From Ewingella sp. CoE-038-23 (lineage in GTDB: Bacteria; Pseudomonadota; Gammaproteobacteria; Enterobacterales; Enterobacteriaceae), in contig NZ_JAZHOH010000001.1 of the NCBI RefSeq assembly GCF_040419245.1, forward strand, positions 1,674,001-1,738,000: a stretch of DNA of 64,000 nucleotides. Direction: 5' to 3'. The notes beneath the pieces were generated by a model. The model had not been told where the DNA came from, searched no databases, and saw nothing but the letters and a program-made list of their open reading frames with translations. The position numbers were made by a program, and so were the translations under genes. The stretch's first letter is position 1; every line of letters begins with the position of its first letter. Positions 1 through 7,720 of this stretch are shown piece by piece.

Positions 1-863
1 AAGGCCCGTACCCTTGATGGCTGGGCCGCGCGGCTGCCGTAATAGACGTGAACACTCATATGGTCGGTGACGTGCTGGGTGAGCAGCGGCACCAGCCGTC
101 CGGCGCGGATTGGCGCGGCCGCCGACAGGCCGGAGAGCAGGCCAATCACGTGGCCTGAGAGCACTGCCTGAGTCTCGAGCTGCGCGTCGTTGCTCGACAG
201 CGCCGGGCGCACGTCAACTGAAGTCACTTCGCCATCCACTTTTAGCAGCCAAGGCAGCACGCGCCCCGAGCCGGGGTGGCGGAAGGTGCTGCAACGGTGC
301 GCGGCCAATTGCTCGATATTCTGCGGCGCGCCGTGGCGGGCGAGATAAGCCGGAGAGGCGCAGACAATCAGCTGCATGGCGAACAGGCGGCGAACCGAGA
401 CACCGTCTTCCGGCGGCTGACCAATACGAAAGCCGACGTCGGTGCGATCTTCCACCCAACTGCCAATGCGATCGTCGAGTTTGATGTCCGGCTCGACGTC
501 GGGATGGCGTCCGCAGAACTCATCAAGCAGCGGCCAAAGCACCGGCAAAAACGAATACTTTGGCGCGACGATGCGCAGCGGGCCCGCAATCGCGTCTTTC
601 ACATTACGCACCCGATCTCCGGCTCGCTCCAATGCCGCCAACGCGGGCTGGGCGGCGTCAAGAAACTGCTGGCCTTCGGTAGTCAGCGCCAGACTGCGGG
701 TGGTGCGATGCAGCAGGCGCACACCGAGCCGCTGCTCAAGGCCCGCCAGCGCCTGACTCGCCGCCTGTGGGCTGACTCCCTGAGCCGCCGCGGCTCGGCG
801 AATACTGCCCAGTTCGATGGCTTTGATAAAGGTTTCGATGGCGCGCAGGTCGCTAACAGGCAT
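1..863 (-). CDS. LysR-family transcriptional regulator, C-terminus cut by window edge
   Basis: The reading frame is open from an ATG at 863 to the left edge, giving 287 codons with no stop, so only the last few residues are missing. The first ~60 residues form a winged helix-turn-helix of LysR type (motif IRRAAAAQGVSPQAAS), followed by a substrate-binding fold of the usual length. The gene is divergent from the short-chain dehydrogenase that starts at 992; a 128-bp shared intergenic region suggests it controls that gene. This is the common LysR/SDR pairing, but the inducer cannot be read from the sequence. Confidence 0.9.
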   Translation of the reverse strand, partial: MPVSDLRAIETFIKAIELGSIRRAAAAQGVSPQAASQALAGLEQRLGVRLLHRTTRSLALTTEGQQFLDAAQPALAALERAGDRVRNVKDAIAGPLRIVAPKYSFLPVLWPLLDEFCGRHPDVEPDIKLDDRIGSWVEDRTDVGFRIGQPPEDGVSVRRLFAMQLIVCASPAYLARHGAPQNIEQLAAHRCSTFRHPGSGRVLPWLLKVDGEVTSVDVRPALSSNDAQLETQAVLSGHVIGLLSGLSAAAPIRAGRLVPLLTQHVTDHMSVHVYYGSRAAQPSRVRA

Positions 864-991
864 GGCTATTCCTCTCCTTATAGAATGTCGAGTATCAACC
901 TCTACTTGTTACTGAGTCAATAACTGGCCTACTAGTGGCTTGCTACTCTTTTACCTACCATCGGCTCTGACATCATTTTTCGGAGCTTGTT

Positions 992-1738
992 ATGAACAAC
1001 AATATCAAAGATAAAGTCATTGTGATCACCGGCGCGAGCAGTGGTCTTGGGCTGGCCGCCGCACGCCGACTGGCACAGCAGGGGGCTTGTCTGGTACTGG
1101 GCGCGCGGCGTATCGACCGCCTGCAACAGCTGGCGGACGAGCTGAATGGCGAAGGGCATCGGGCGATTGCCGTCGAGGCCGACGTCACGCGTCGTGATGA
1201 TGTAAAACGGCTGGTGGACAGCGCGGTGCAGACCTTCGGGCGAGTTGACGTGATGGTTAACAATGCCGGGCTGATGCCCATTTCTGCGCTGGAAAGGCTA
1301 AAAGTTGAAGACTGGGAGCGCACTATCGATGTGAACATCAAGGGCGTGCTTTATGGCATCGCGGCGGCGCTGCCGCACATGCAGCGCCAGATGTCCGGCC
1401 ATTTTGTTAACGTGGCATCGGTGGCTGGGCACAAGAACATGCCTAACGGCACGGTCTATTCTGCCTCCAAATTTGCCGTGCGCGCCCTGTCGGAAGGGCT
1501 GCGGCAGGAGGTAAAACCTTGGAATATCCGCACCACTATTTTGTCGCCGGGGGCGGTGGACACTGAGCTTCCCGCCAGCATTACCGAGGCTGACGTCGCC
1601 AAGGGGATGCTGGGGTTCTACCAGTCTACGGCTATTTCGGCTGACTCATTCGCCCGCGCCATTATCTTCGCCATCGAGCAGCCCGAGGATATGGATGTGA
1701 ATGAAATCGTCTTCCGGCCAACTCGCCAGCAGGCTTAA
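992..1738 (+). CDS. SDR-family NAD(P)-dependent oxidoreductase
   Basis: A 248-residue classical short-chain dehydrogenase/reductase. The Rossmann glycine motif TGASSGLG is at residues 13-20, NNAG at 90-93, the catalytic Ser near 143, and the YSASK active site has Tyr156 and Lys160. The length is typical for the family. It is cytosolic and would reduce or oxidise a carbonyl/alcohol with NAD(P)(H); the substrate is unknown. It is divergent from the LysR regulator on its left and ends in a clear hairpin at 1750. The start ATG at 992 follows GGAGCTTGTT, a usable ribosome binding site. Confidence 0.92.
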   Translation: MNNNIKDKVIVITGASSGLGLAAARRLAQQGACLVLGARRIDRLQQLADELNGEGHRAIAVEADVTRRDDVKRLVDSAVQTFGRVDVMVNNAGLMPISALERLKVEDWERTIDVNIKGVLYGIAAALPHMQRQMSGHFVNVASVAGHKNMPNGTVYSASKFAVRALSEGLRQEVKPWNIRTTILSPGAVDTELPASITEADVAKGMLGFYQSTAISADSFARAIIFAIEQPEDMDVNEIVFRPTRQQA

Positions 1739-1749
1739 CGCAGCCTCCC

Positions 1750-1774
1750 GTGTCGGCACTCTGCTTGCCGACAC
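1750..1774 (+). terminator. Hairpin downstream of the SDR gene
   Basis: Two perfect 9-base arms (GTGTCGGCA and TGCCGACAC) enclose a 7-base loop, 12 bases after the SDR stop. The following stretch is pyrimidine rich but interrupted, with TTTTT about 15 bases on, so it is a probable intrinsic terminator. Confidence 0.65.
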
Positions 1775-1891
1775 GTCTTCCTTCTTCATTGTTTTTCACG
1801 TATTTCAAAATAAATGTCATATAACATCTATTGTATAAATGCTAAGTGACATCTATTATGACTGCGACTGAAACATACATTGGAGAAAATT

Positions 1892-2887
1892 ATGAGTTTA
1901 AAAGACAAGATCATCGGCCGCCTTGGCTTCGGCACCGCCCCTCTGGGGAATATGTTCCGCGCGCTGTCTGACGAAGAGGCCGCAGAAACGGTGGAAGCCG
2001 CTTGGCAGCAGGGGATCCGCTTCTATGATACTGCGCCGCTGTATGGCGCTGGCCTGTCTGAAACCCGACTCGGCGAGGCGCTGGCGAAGTATAAGCGCAG
2101 TGAATACACCTTAAGTACCAAGGTCGGGCGACCCATTTCTGACGAGCTGCACGCTGCTCCTCGCGCCGGGGCTTTTGGGCTGGGTAACCAGAACAAGATG
2201 CTGACCGACTATTCGGCAGATGCCACCATGCGTTCTATCGAGGGGAGTCTGGAGCGGCTGAAAACCGACCGTCTTGACTTAGTATTTGTGCACGATGTGG
2301 CTCAGGACGCGCACGGCGACGAGTGGATCGAGCATTTCAATATCGCTCGCAAAGGAGCTTTTAAAGCACTTTCCCGGTTGAAAGAAGAGGGGGTTATCAA
2401 GGGTTGGGGGCTGGGCGTGAACCGCGTCGAGCCTTGCGAACTGCTGCTGGATCTCGATGACGTCCGCCCAGACGGCTTCCTGCTGGCGGGCCGCTATACG
2501 CTGCTCGATCACCAACAACCTCTGCAACGACTGCTGGCCAAGGCGAGAGCCAACAACGCCGAGTTTATCGCCGGAGGCCCTTACAGCTCGGGCGTGCTGG
2601 TGGGCGGCAAGCATTTTGAGTACAGCGAGGCGTCGCCGGAGATCCTCGAGAAGGTCAAAGTCATTCACGACATCGCCCGCCAGTACGGAGTAGATGTTAA
2701 AGCCGCGGCGCTGCAATTCCCGCTGGCCGAGCCGCTATTCGCTGCGGTGATCCCCGGCGCCAGCCGACCTTCGCGCCTTATCGAAGACAGCAAAGCCATG
2801 GCAGAAGTCATCCCACAGGGCTTCTGGCAGGCTTTAAGAAACAAAGGCTTAATTGCCCCACAGGCAGAAACGCCGAATATTGGTTAA
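1892..2887 (+). CDS. Aldo/keto reductase, D-threo-aldose 1-dehydrogenase-like
   Basis: A 331-residue (alpha/beta)8-barrel aldo/keto reductase. The catalytic tetrad is visible: Asp46 and Tyr51 in FYDTAPLYG, Lys77 in STKVG, and His134 in FVHD. The overall sequence resembles the D-threo-aldose/L-fucose dehydrogenase and pyridoxal 4-dehydrogenase branch, so oxidation of a free sugar or related aldehyde with NAD(P)+ is the best guess. I chose ATG 1892 because GGAGAAAATT lies just before it; an in-frame TTG at 1880 is less likely. It stands alone, about 150 bp after the SDR gene, and no own regulator is next to it. Confidence 0.88.
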   Translation: MSLKDKIIGRLGFGTAPLGNMFRALSDEEAAETVEAAWQQGIRFYDTAPLYGAGLSETRLGEALAKYKRSEYTLSTKVGRPISDELHAAPRAGAFGLGNQNKMLTDYSADATMRSIEGSLERLKTDRLDLVFVHDVAQDAHGDEWIEHFNIARKGAFKALSRLKEEGVIKGWGLGVNRVEPCELLLDLDDVRPDGFLLAGRYTLLDHQQPLQRLLAKARANNAEFIAGGPYSSGVLVGGKHFEYSEASPEILEKVKVIHDIARQYGVDVKAAALQFPLAEPLFAAVIPGASRPSRLIEDSKAMAEVIPQGFWQALRNKGLIAPQAETPNIG

Positions 2888-3070
2888 TGCTGTTTACACA
2901 GCGGGGTGGGGACATCCCGCTGGATTAGATTTTGTCTTTTATTAATTAAGGCCGTGGTGATTGGGCTGGTCAACACAATATGCAACATGGGCAGAAGCAA
3001 CAACGGTGCTGTCGTGACATCAGCTTGTAAAGTAGTATGAGTTCTTCTCCTGTCCAACTCTGGATGCTCA

Positions 3071-3631
3071 ATGACATTACAAGCGACCTATCATGAACAG
3101 CCAACGCCCGGTGATGAAACGGAAGGTGTTTCAATCATAGACGTCAATCCTTTTGGCACTAATGGAGAAAAGGATCGGCGACTACTAATCAGTAAGGACG
3201 CTGAGCCCATTCTTATTTTACAGTTGTATGTTCGTGCGGATGAAGATGGCTGGCTAATTTCCAGCGCCTTTTCTGAATTTCTCCTGAATGACTCTCACAT
3301 AGCAATCATTTGTGGCGATCACTTTCATGTTATTGACATGACCACTCACTCGTTCAGAAGCCATTCACTAGGTGATTACGTTGCTCATATTTATTCAATT
3401 CCTGACGTCCATTCTGACAGGCTACATGATCGGGTTATGGTCACCACTTACTGTCACGTTTTTCTGATTGAAATTGCAGGGGGCATTCTCTGGAAATCCA
3501 TTCAATGCGCCATTGATGGCGTGATCATTACATCAATAGAGAATGATACGGTGCTTGGCCTTGGAGAGTGGGATCCGCCAGGAGGATGGGAGCCGTTTAA
3601 GCTTGATCTCAAAACGGGTATCCCGATTTGA
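3071..3631 (+). CDS. Hypothetical protein, orphan
   Basis: A 186-residue soluble, acidic protein with no signal peptide or membrane segment, and I do not recognise a family. Its sequence is rich in beta-strand-like stretches (LLISKDAEPILILQLYV, VMVTTYCHVFLIEIAGG), reminiscent of beta-propeller-like or immunity-type proteins, but that is only an impression. There is no strong Shine-Dalgarno before ATG 3071. Base composition is lower in GC than the flanking core genes, and it sits at the left end of a decayed accessory region that also holds a nuclease gene and a recombinase pseudogene. It may be a recent arrival or an orphan partner of a lost gene. Confidence 0.6.
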   Translation: MTLQATYHEQPTPGDETEGVSIIDVNPFGTNGEKDRRLLISKDAEPILILQLYVRADEDGWLISSAFSEFLLNDSHIAIICGDHFHVIDMTTHSFRSHSLGDYVAHIYSIPDVHSDRLHDRVMVTTYCHVFLIEIAGGILWKSIQCAIDGVIITSIENDTVLGLGEWDPPGGWEPFKLDLKTGIPI

Positions 3632-3961
3632 AGAAGGAATTTCCCTCACAGTAATTGCTAGAAAGGGATTTTGCTAACTTTTTATGTTATCTGCTGACGC
3701 GGCCTCGATCACATCAGCATTAGATCCTGCTTCATCCATAACTGTGCTACTCGTTAACCTGCCCGGGAGTTCTCTTTTAACCAATAGTAATAAGAATCGT
3801 GAACTTCCGCTCCTCGCTCAAAGCGGACATTTTGTCCCGTTAGCAATGTCTGCTTCATGCCAATAACAGATTGTTAATATACAGTTGTATTAATCAATCG
3901 GAGCAGGTTAGAAGCGCTGAAACTTTTATTTGTCAGACTGCTGCAGAATGGGCGTATTTTT
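3632..3961. other. Non-coding stretch of the accessory region
   Basis: I see no credible gene here. A 60-codon open frame at 3684-3866 has low-complexity composition and its end coincides with the palindromic repeat at 3802-3864, so I do not call it. The stretch holds that repeat and ends at the terminator of the lipoprotein gene. Confidence 0.5.
3802..3864 (-). repeat. Intergenic palindromic repeat, copy A
   Basis: Read on the minus strand, the right part carries GCAGACATT and the left part begins TGTCCGCTTTGAGCGAGGAG followed by CGGAAGTT. It is an imperfect palindrome around the TGTCCGC / GCGGA arms and matches copies B (5024) and C (6132) in layout. Confidence 0.5.
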
Positions 3962-3963
3962 GA

Positions 3964-3994
3964 CAAAAAACCGACAGCATCAATACTGCCGGCT
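3964..3994 (-). terminator. Intrinsic terminator of the lipoprotein gene
   Basis: On the minus strand a stem of CCGGCAG paired with CTGTCGG (one G-T pair) is followed directly by GGTTTTTT. It lies 18 bases after the stop of the lipoprotein gene. Confidence 0.75.
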
Positions 3995-4011
3995 TCTTTG
4001 TCAGGATGAGC

Positions 4012-4827
4012 TTATTGCCGCGTCAATTCAAAAACGCTCTTATCACCATCAATCTCGATAGTCATAAGCATCTTATCATTGGGCAACAGACGGATTTGAG
4101 TTGGGGTTTGTGATTTGTGGAACGGGTGATCAAACAGCTCTGGCTTTTCGGAATAGGCATAGCTGTTAAAATTCAACTCGTCGCCGACCCAGTGCACATT
4201 ATTAAACAGGTAATGCCAATTATTATCTGCCGCATTGAACAGTCTGAATTGACCCTGTTTATCCTTAATGATCTCTAACTGAGTAATCTTTTTCGACTGC
4301 CATTTGCCAACGAATTTCTGGAGACCATTATGTTCAGGGATCGATGAAGCCTCAATAAAATCGCCGGGCTTAAAGGCCGTCTTTTGACTTTTGTCCTCTG
4401 GTTTATACATCCCACACAAGGGCATGACTTGCGTCACTTTCAGATAGAAAAAAGTCAGGCTTTCATTCTCAAAATCAATAGGTTGTTTCAGCTTCATCAC
4501 CCGCCCAATGATACCAAGAATCTTCAGTTGGGAGGCATGGTTTGACGATGTCAAACGAATAGTCTGGCTGCTTTTGTCAACCACATAGTGAGATTGCTCA
4601 ACCCCCATTTTTACCTGTGGGTTTTCACAGTTAAATGAATGCAGCAGCACCTGATCATCGGCGCGGAACTCAACAACATTAGCGATACCGTTTTTTAATG
4701 GCAGCATCGCCCAGATTCCGATGAGAGCCTTTTTATCAACAGCAGAAGGTGAGGTAGGCTGAGCAGTTGGATGGGCACAGCTACTGAGTAGGGTCACAAG
4801 CAATACAACAATCATGTGTTTAAACAT
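4012..4827 (-). CDS. Predicted outer-membrane lipoprotein with two similar halves
   Basis: A 271-residue lipoprotein. Residues 1-17 form a signal peptide ending in the lipobox LLSSC; the residue after the cysteine is Ala, which predicts outer membrane sorting. I place the start at ATG 4827, preceded by CAGGA, rather than at an upstream in-frame ATG (4938), because this puts the signal peptide at the terminus. The mature part seems to consist of two beta-rich halves, each opening with a G-x-W motif (LIGIWAMLP and FVGKWQSKK), as in lipocalin-like domains. Function is unknown. The gene is monocistronic, AT-rich, and lies in the accessory region beside the Mrr-like nuclease. Confidence 0.7.
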   Translation of the reverse strand: MFKHMIVVLLVTLLSSCAHPTAQPTSPSAVDKKALIGIWAMLPLKNGIANVVEFRADDQVLLHSFNCENPQVKMGVEQSHYVVDKSSQTIRLTSSNHASQLKILGIIGRVMKLKQPIDFENESLTFFYLKVTQVMPLCGMYKPEDKSQKTAFKPGDFIEASSIPEHNGLQKFVGKWQSKKITQLEIIKDKQGQFRLFNAADNNWHYLFNNVHWVGDELNFNSYAYSEKPELFDHPFHKSQTPTQIRLLPNDKMLMTIEIDGDKSVFELTRQ

Positions 4828-5023
4828 GGTACATCCTGTAAGGAAATAGCGAAAAAAGGTGAATATAAACCAGTCTGCGTAAAGAGATAATAAATATAAC
4901 AAAGTTTTCTTCAGCCCTGCTGACAGTAGCTTAGCCAAAATTTATTATGATTTTCATATCGTTTTAAATACAACTTTAAACCTATGCTATGTACCTCAGG
5001 TCACTGGCTGCATGATCATTACT

Positions 5024-5053
5024 GATGTCCGCTATGTGCCAAAAACGGACCTT
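5024..5053 (+). repeat. Intergenic palindromic repeat, copy B
   Basis: TGTCCGCTATGTGCC is followed by AAAAACGGACCTT, an imperfect palindrome of about 26 bases. It sits in the gap between the lipoprotein and the nuclease gene and resembles copies A and C. Confidence 0.5.
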
Positions 5054-5065
5054 GACGCTATAAAT

Positions 5066-5944
5066 TTATATACCTGATTTTTTCTTGAAAATTAAACGGT
5101 ACCCGGGCGCGGTATTTGGCTCCTTTGGTAAATCAACGCCTTCGTGAAAATCGCTGATCAAGTCTTTTCTCCGTATTTCATCGAACAAGAACTGATTTTT
5201 TGGCACGCCAGCAGCATAGCCAGGCCGAGCAATGACATATCTTGCGTTAAACGCATCACAGGTTAGGATAAAGCACGAAAGATGTCTCTGAGCCATTCCC
5301 CTAACCTGCCACTTAGTACCTAAGCGCTGGTCCTTTAGAAAACGCTGGGCATGAGCTCTGGAGAGGAATAAGAAAGCTGTCATGACTTCGTTCTTCGCGT
5401 CGATGTGTCCGAATGGTGAATATTCCTCAGTATCAAAAATAGTCCAGAAAGGCTGACCTATTGTGTCCTCATCAGGAATAACCACATTTATCAGTCTTCG
5501 AGAAAGAAGATTGCCAATGGAGGGCAGCTCTGAGTAATCCATGAGCGTAACGTTATTTTGTTTAGCAAACTCGCGCGCTCCTTTCTGAAAACCACCTGAG
5601 GATACGACAATGCCATGACTCAGGCAGCATTGGTGTATCTTGTTATGAAAGGCTAATACGCTATCTCGCTCTAGGGGCCGCGAGCGGTTCTTGCACTCTA
5701 CAGCAACGCGATGACGTATTCCGGCCATCTCAAATTCGTAATAAACGTCTATCTGATAGCTGCTGCCTTCTCTACCTGAAATCTGCACGTTACGGGCTAC
5801 CATGGCCTTATTACCTTGAATATCGAGCAGTTGCTGATAGACGCCCTGAACATGCGATTCCAGATTCTGCCATTTTTCCGGTGGTGGTGAGGTGGGAGAC
5901 TTACTTAGCAAATCTACGAAGGCTTTCATGGAGGGGCGAGTCAT
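5066..5944 (-). CDS. Mrr-like restriction endonuclease domain protein
   Basis: A 292-residue protein whose residues ~25-140 match the Mrr catalytic (PD-(D/E)xK) fold: Asp66 in QIDVYYE, Glu83 and Lys85 in the AVECKNRS strand, and the later GIVVSSGGFQKGAREFA segment typical of the family. Mrr-type enzymes are type IV or stand-alone nucleases cutting modified or foreign DNA in the cytosol. The C-terminal ~150 residues are not recognised and could give specificity. No methylase or specificity gene is next to it, so it would be a solitary nuclease. ATG 5944 follows TAAGGAATCAAC. AT-rich composition and nearby recombinase pseudogene suggest horizontal arrival. Confidence 0.8.
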   Translation of the reverse strand: MTRPSMKAFVDLLSKSPTSPPPEKWQNLESHVQGVYQQLLDIQGNKAMVARNVQISGREGSSYQIDVYYEFEMAGIRHRVAVECKNRSRPLERDSVLAFHNKIHQCCLSHGIVVSSGGFQKGAREFAKQNNVTLMDYSELPSIGNLLSRRLINVVIPDEDTIGQPFWTIFDTEEYSPFGHIDAKNEVMTAFLFLSRAHAQRFLKDQRLGTKWQVRGMAQRHLSCFILTCDAFNARYVIARPGYAAGVPKNQFLFDEIRRKDLISDFHEGVDLPKEPNTAPGYRLIFKKKSGI

Positions 5945-6131
5945 GTTGATTCCTTAAGGGATTGTTAAGGATTTCAGATATAACCATAGATTGCACGCAG
6001 TGCCAAGGCGGAACCCCGGCCAAGGCTTGTCCTTACATATTCAGTCCCCCTTAAAACCTTGAGTCCTTTATGCGACTGTGACCTTCTCCCCGTTTAATAA
6101 TACTAGTAATACTCAGGGCTATTCATTTACC

Positions 6132-6161
6132 AATGTCCGCTCTTCGCCCATAAGGGACAAT
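6132..6161 (+). repeat. Intergenic palindromic repeat, copy C
   Basis: AATGTCCGCTCTTCGCC is followed by CATAAGGGACAAT, an imperfect palindrome. It lies about 35 bases before the start of the recombinase pseudogene and is alignable with copies A and B. Confidence 0.5.
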
Positions 6162-6197
6162 CATACTTAAATCTCCCACATCGCAGGAGGTTTGAGC

Positions 6198-6799
6198 ATG
6201 AACACGTCGCCGTGTAACAAAGACCGTATCGTCGGCCAAAAAAGACCTCTTCAGATCTCTCATATCTGGGGGGCTGAATCCGGCTTGAACTAGAAGGTAA
6301 GACGCGCGATTTGGCTTTGTTCAATATGGCTTTGGACAGTAAACTACGAGGTTGTGATCTGGTAAAACTCAAATTATCTGATGTTGTATATGGTAGTTCT
6401 GTTTCAAGCAGGGCAACGGTGCTGCAACAAAAACCGGTAGCCCCGTCCAATTTGAGATAACCAAAGGGATAAGAGAAGCAGTTGCAGCGCTAATAAAGCT
6501 TGGCAATTTACGCAGTAAAGACTACTTGTTCCGATCTCGGGTCGGTACTAACCAACACATATCAACCCGGCAATACAACCGAATTTTTTATGGGGGAGTA
6601 GTAAAGCTTGGTCTTGAAGATTCACTTCACAGCACACATTCAATGAAAAGAACAAAACCTTACCTGAAACTACAAGAAAACCAAGAATCTCCGGGTGATC
6701 CAACTTCTGTAGGGGCATAAGAAACTGGAAAGCACGGTGCGTTATCTGGGCATTGAAGTCGATGATGCGTTAGAGATCTCTGAGTCGATTGAAGTCTAA
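6198..6799 (+). pseudogene. Decayed tyrosine recombinase (phage-type integrase)
   Basis: Reading across frames rebuilds a ~205-residue tyrosine recombinase: start MNTSPCNKD at 6198 behind GGAGG, then VGQKRPLQISHIW, a jump to LALFNMALDSKLRGCDLVKL, a jump near 6427 to QFEITKGIREAV and HISTRQYNRIFYG, a jump near 6660, and the C-terminal GHKKLESTVRYLGIEVDD to a TAA at 6799. At least three frameshifts and one in-frame TAG (in the LLxGHK motif) break it. Catalytic elements are recognisable (Arg in SKLRGCD, HSMKR where HxxR has become HxxK, GHKKLE, nucleophile Tyr in VRYLGI). The family is widespread in Enterobacterales on mobile islands. The copy cannot make an active enzyme. Confidence 0.85.
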
Positions 6800-6806
6800 G
6801 GTTGTC

Positions 6807-6826
6807 AGGGCTGCAACAGCAGCCCT
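6807..6826 (+). repeat. Perfect 8-bp hairpin after the recombinase pseudogene
   Basis: AGGGCTGC and GCAGCCCT enclose AACA, eight bases after the pseudogene stop. No T tract follows, so it may be a weak terminator or part of the recombinase's own site; I cannot tell which. Confidence 0.4.
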
Positions 6827-7022
6827 GTGGCAAGAGTTGACATCGTAAAAAGATAAACATATTGATAATTTGGCAACTATTCAGAATCACGAAAAGCACT
6901 TTAAAGATTGGCGCGGGGTATAAGTTGAGTTTACTGTTGATATCATGATTTCTGCTAGGTAATCGAGGGTGATGCTGCCAACTTACTGATTTAGTGTATG
7001 ATGGTGTTTTTGAGGTGCTCCA

Positions 7023-7298
7023 GTGGCTTCTGTTTCTATCAGCTGTCCCTCCTGTTCAGCTACTGACGGGGTGGTGCGTAACGGCAAAAGCACCGCCGGA
7101 CATCAGCGCTATCTCTGCTCTCACTGCCGTAAAACATGGCAACTGCAGTTCACTTACACCGCTTCTCAACCCGGCACGCACCAGAAAATCATTGATATGG
7201 CCATGAATGGCGTTGGATGCCGGGCAACTGCCCGCATTATGGGCGTTGGCCTCAACACGATTTTACGTCACTTAAAAAACTCAGGCCGCAGTCGGTAA
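7023..7298 (+). CDS. insA: IS1 InsA, repressor / N-terminal part of the transposase
   Basis: A 91-residue protein of normal InsA length. Four cysteines in CPSC and a second C..C pair form the zinc finger, followed by a helix-turn-helix that binds the IS1 ends. InsA alone represses transposition; when ribosomes slip by -1 at the A6C run (7274-7280), the InsAB' fusion transposase is made. Confidence 0.95.
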
Positions 7299-7720
7299 CC
7301 TCGCGCATACAGCCGGGCAGTGACGTCATCGTCTGCGCGGAAATGGACGAACAGTGGGGCTATGTCGGGGCTAAATCGCGCCAGCGCTGGCTGTTTTACG
7401 CGTATGACAGGCTCCGGAAGACGGTTGTTGCGCACGTATTCGGTGAACGCACTATGGCGACGCTGGGGCGTCTTATGAGCCTGCTGTCACCCTTTGACGT
7501 GGTGATATGGATGACGGATGGCTGGCCGCTGTATGAATCCCGCCTGAAGGGAAAGCTGCACGTAATCAGCAAGCGATATACGCAGCGAATTGAGCGGCAT
7601 AACCTGAATCTGAGGCAGCACCTGGCACGGCTGGGACGGAAGTCGCTGTCGTTCTCAAAATCGGTGGAGCTGCATGACAAAGTCATCGGGCATTATCTGA
7701 ACATAAAACACTATCAATAA
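7217..7720 (+). CDS. insB: IS1 InsB, catalytic part of the transposase
   Basis: The frame encodes the DDE-type catalytic part of the IS1 transposase, including [11 protein letters not shown] and [13 protein letters not shown], and it ends in the canonical KHYQ. It overlaps insA in the -1 frame and is expressed as the InsAB' fusion; InsB made from its own ATG at 7217 is not thought to be the active form. No stop or frameshift disturbs it. Confidence 0.93.
7274..7280 (+). other. Programmed -1 frameshift site of IS1
   Basis: The heptamer AAAAAAC in the insA/insB overlap is the known IS1 slippery site, at which about one ribosome in a hundred or fewer shifts to make the InsAB' transposase. Confidence 0.9.

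Noticed and set aside
3684..3866. 60-codon open frame in the accessory region
   Set aside because: Low-complexity composition, no ribosome binding site, and its 3' end lies in the palindromic repeat.
6127..6450. Open frame on the minus strand over the recombinase remnant
   Set aside because: It is the complement of the recombinase pseudogene; the plus-strand reading gives recognisable integrase motifs.
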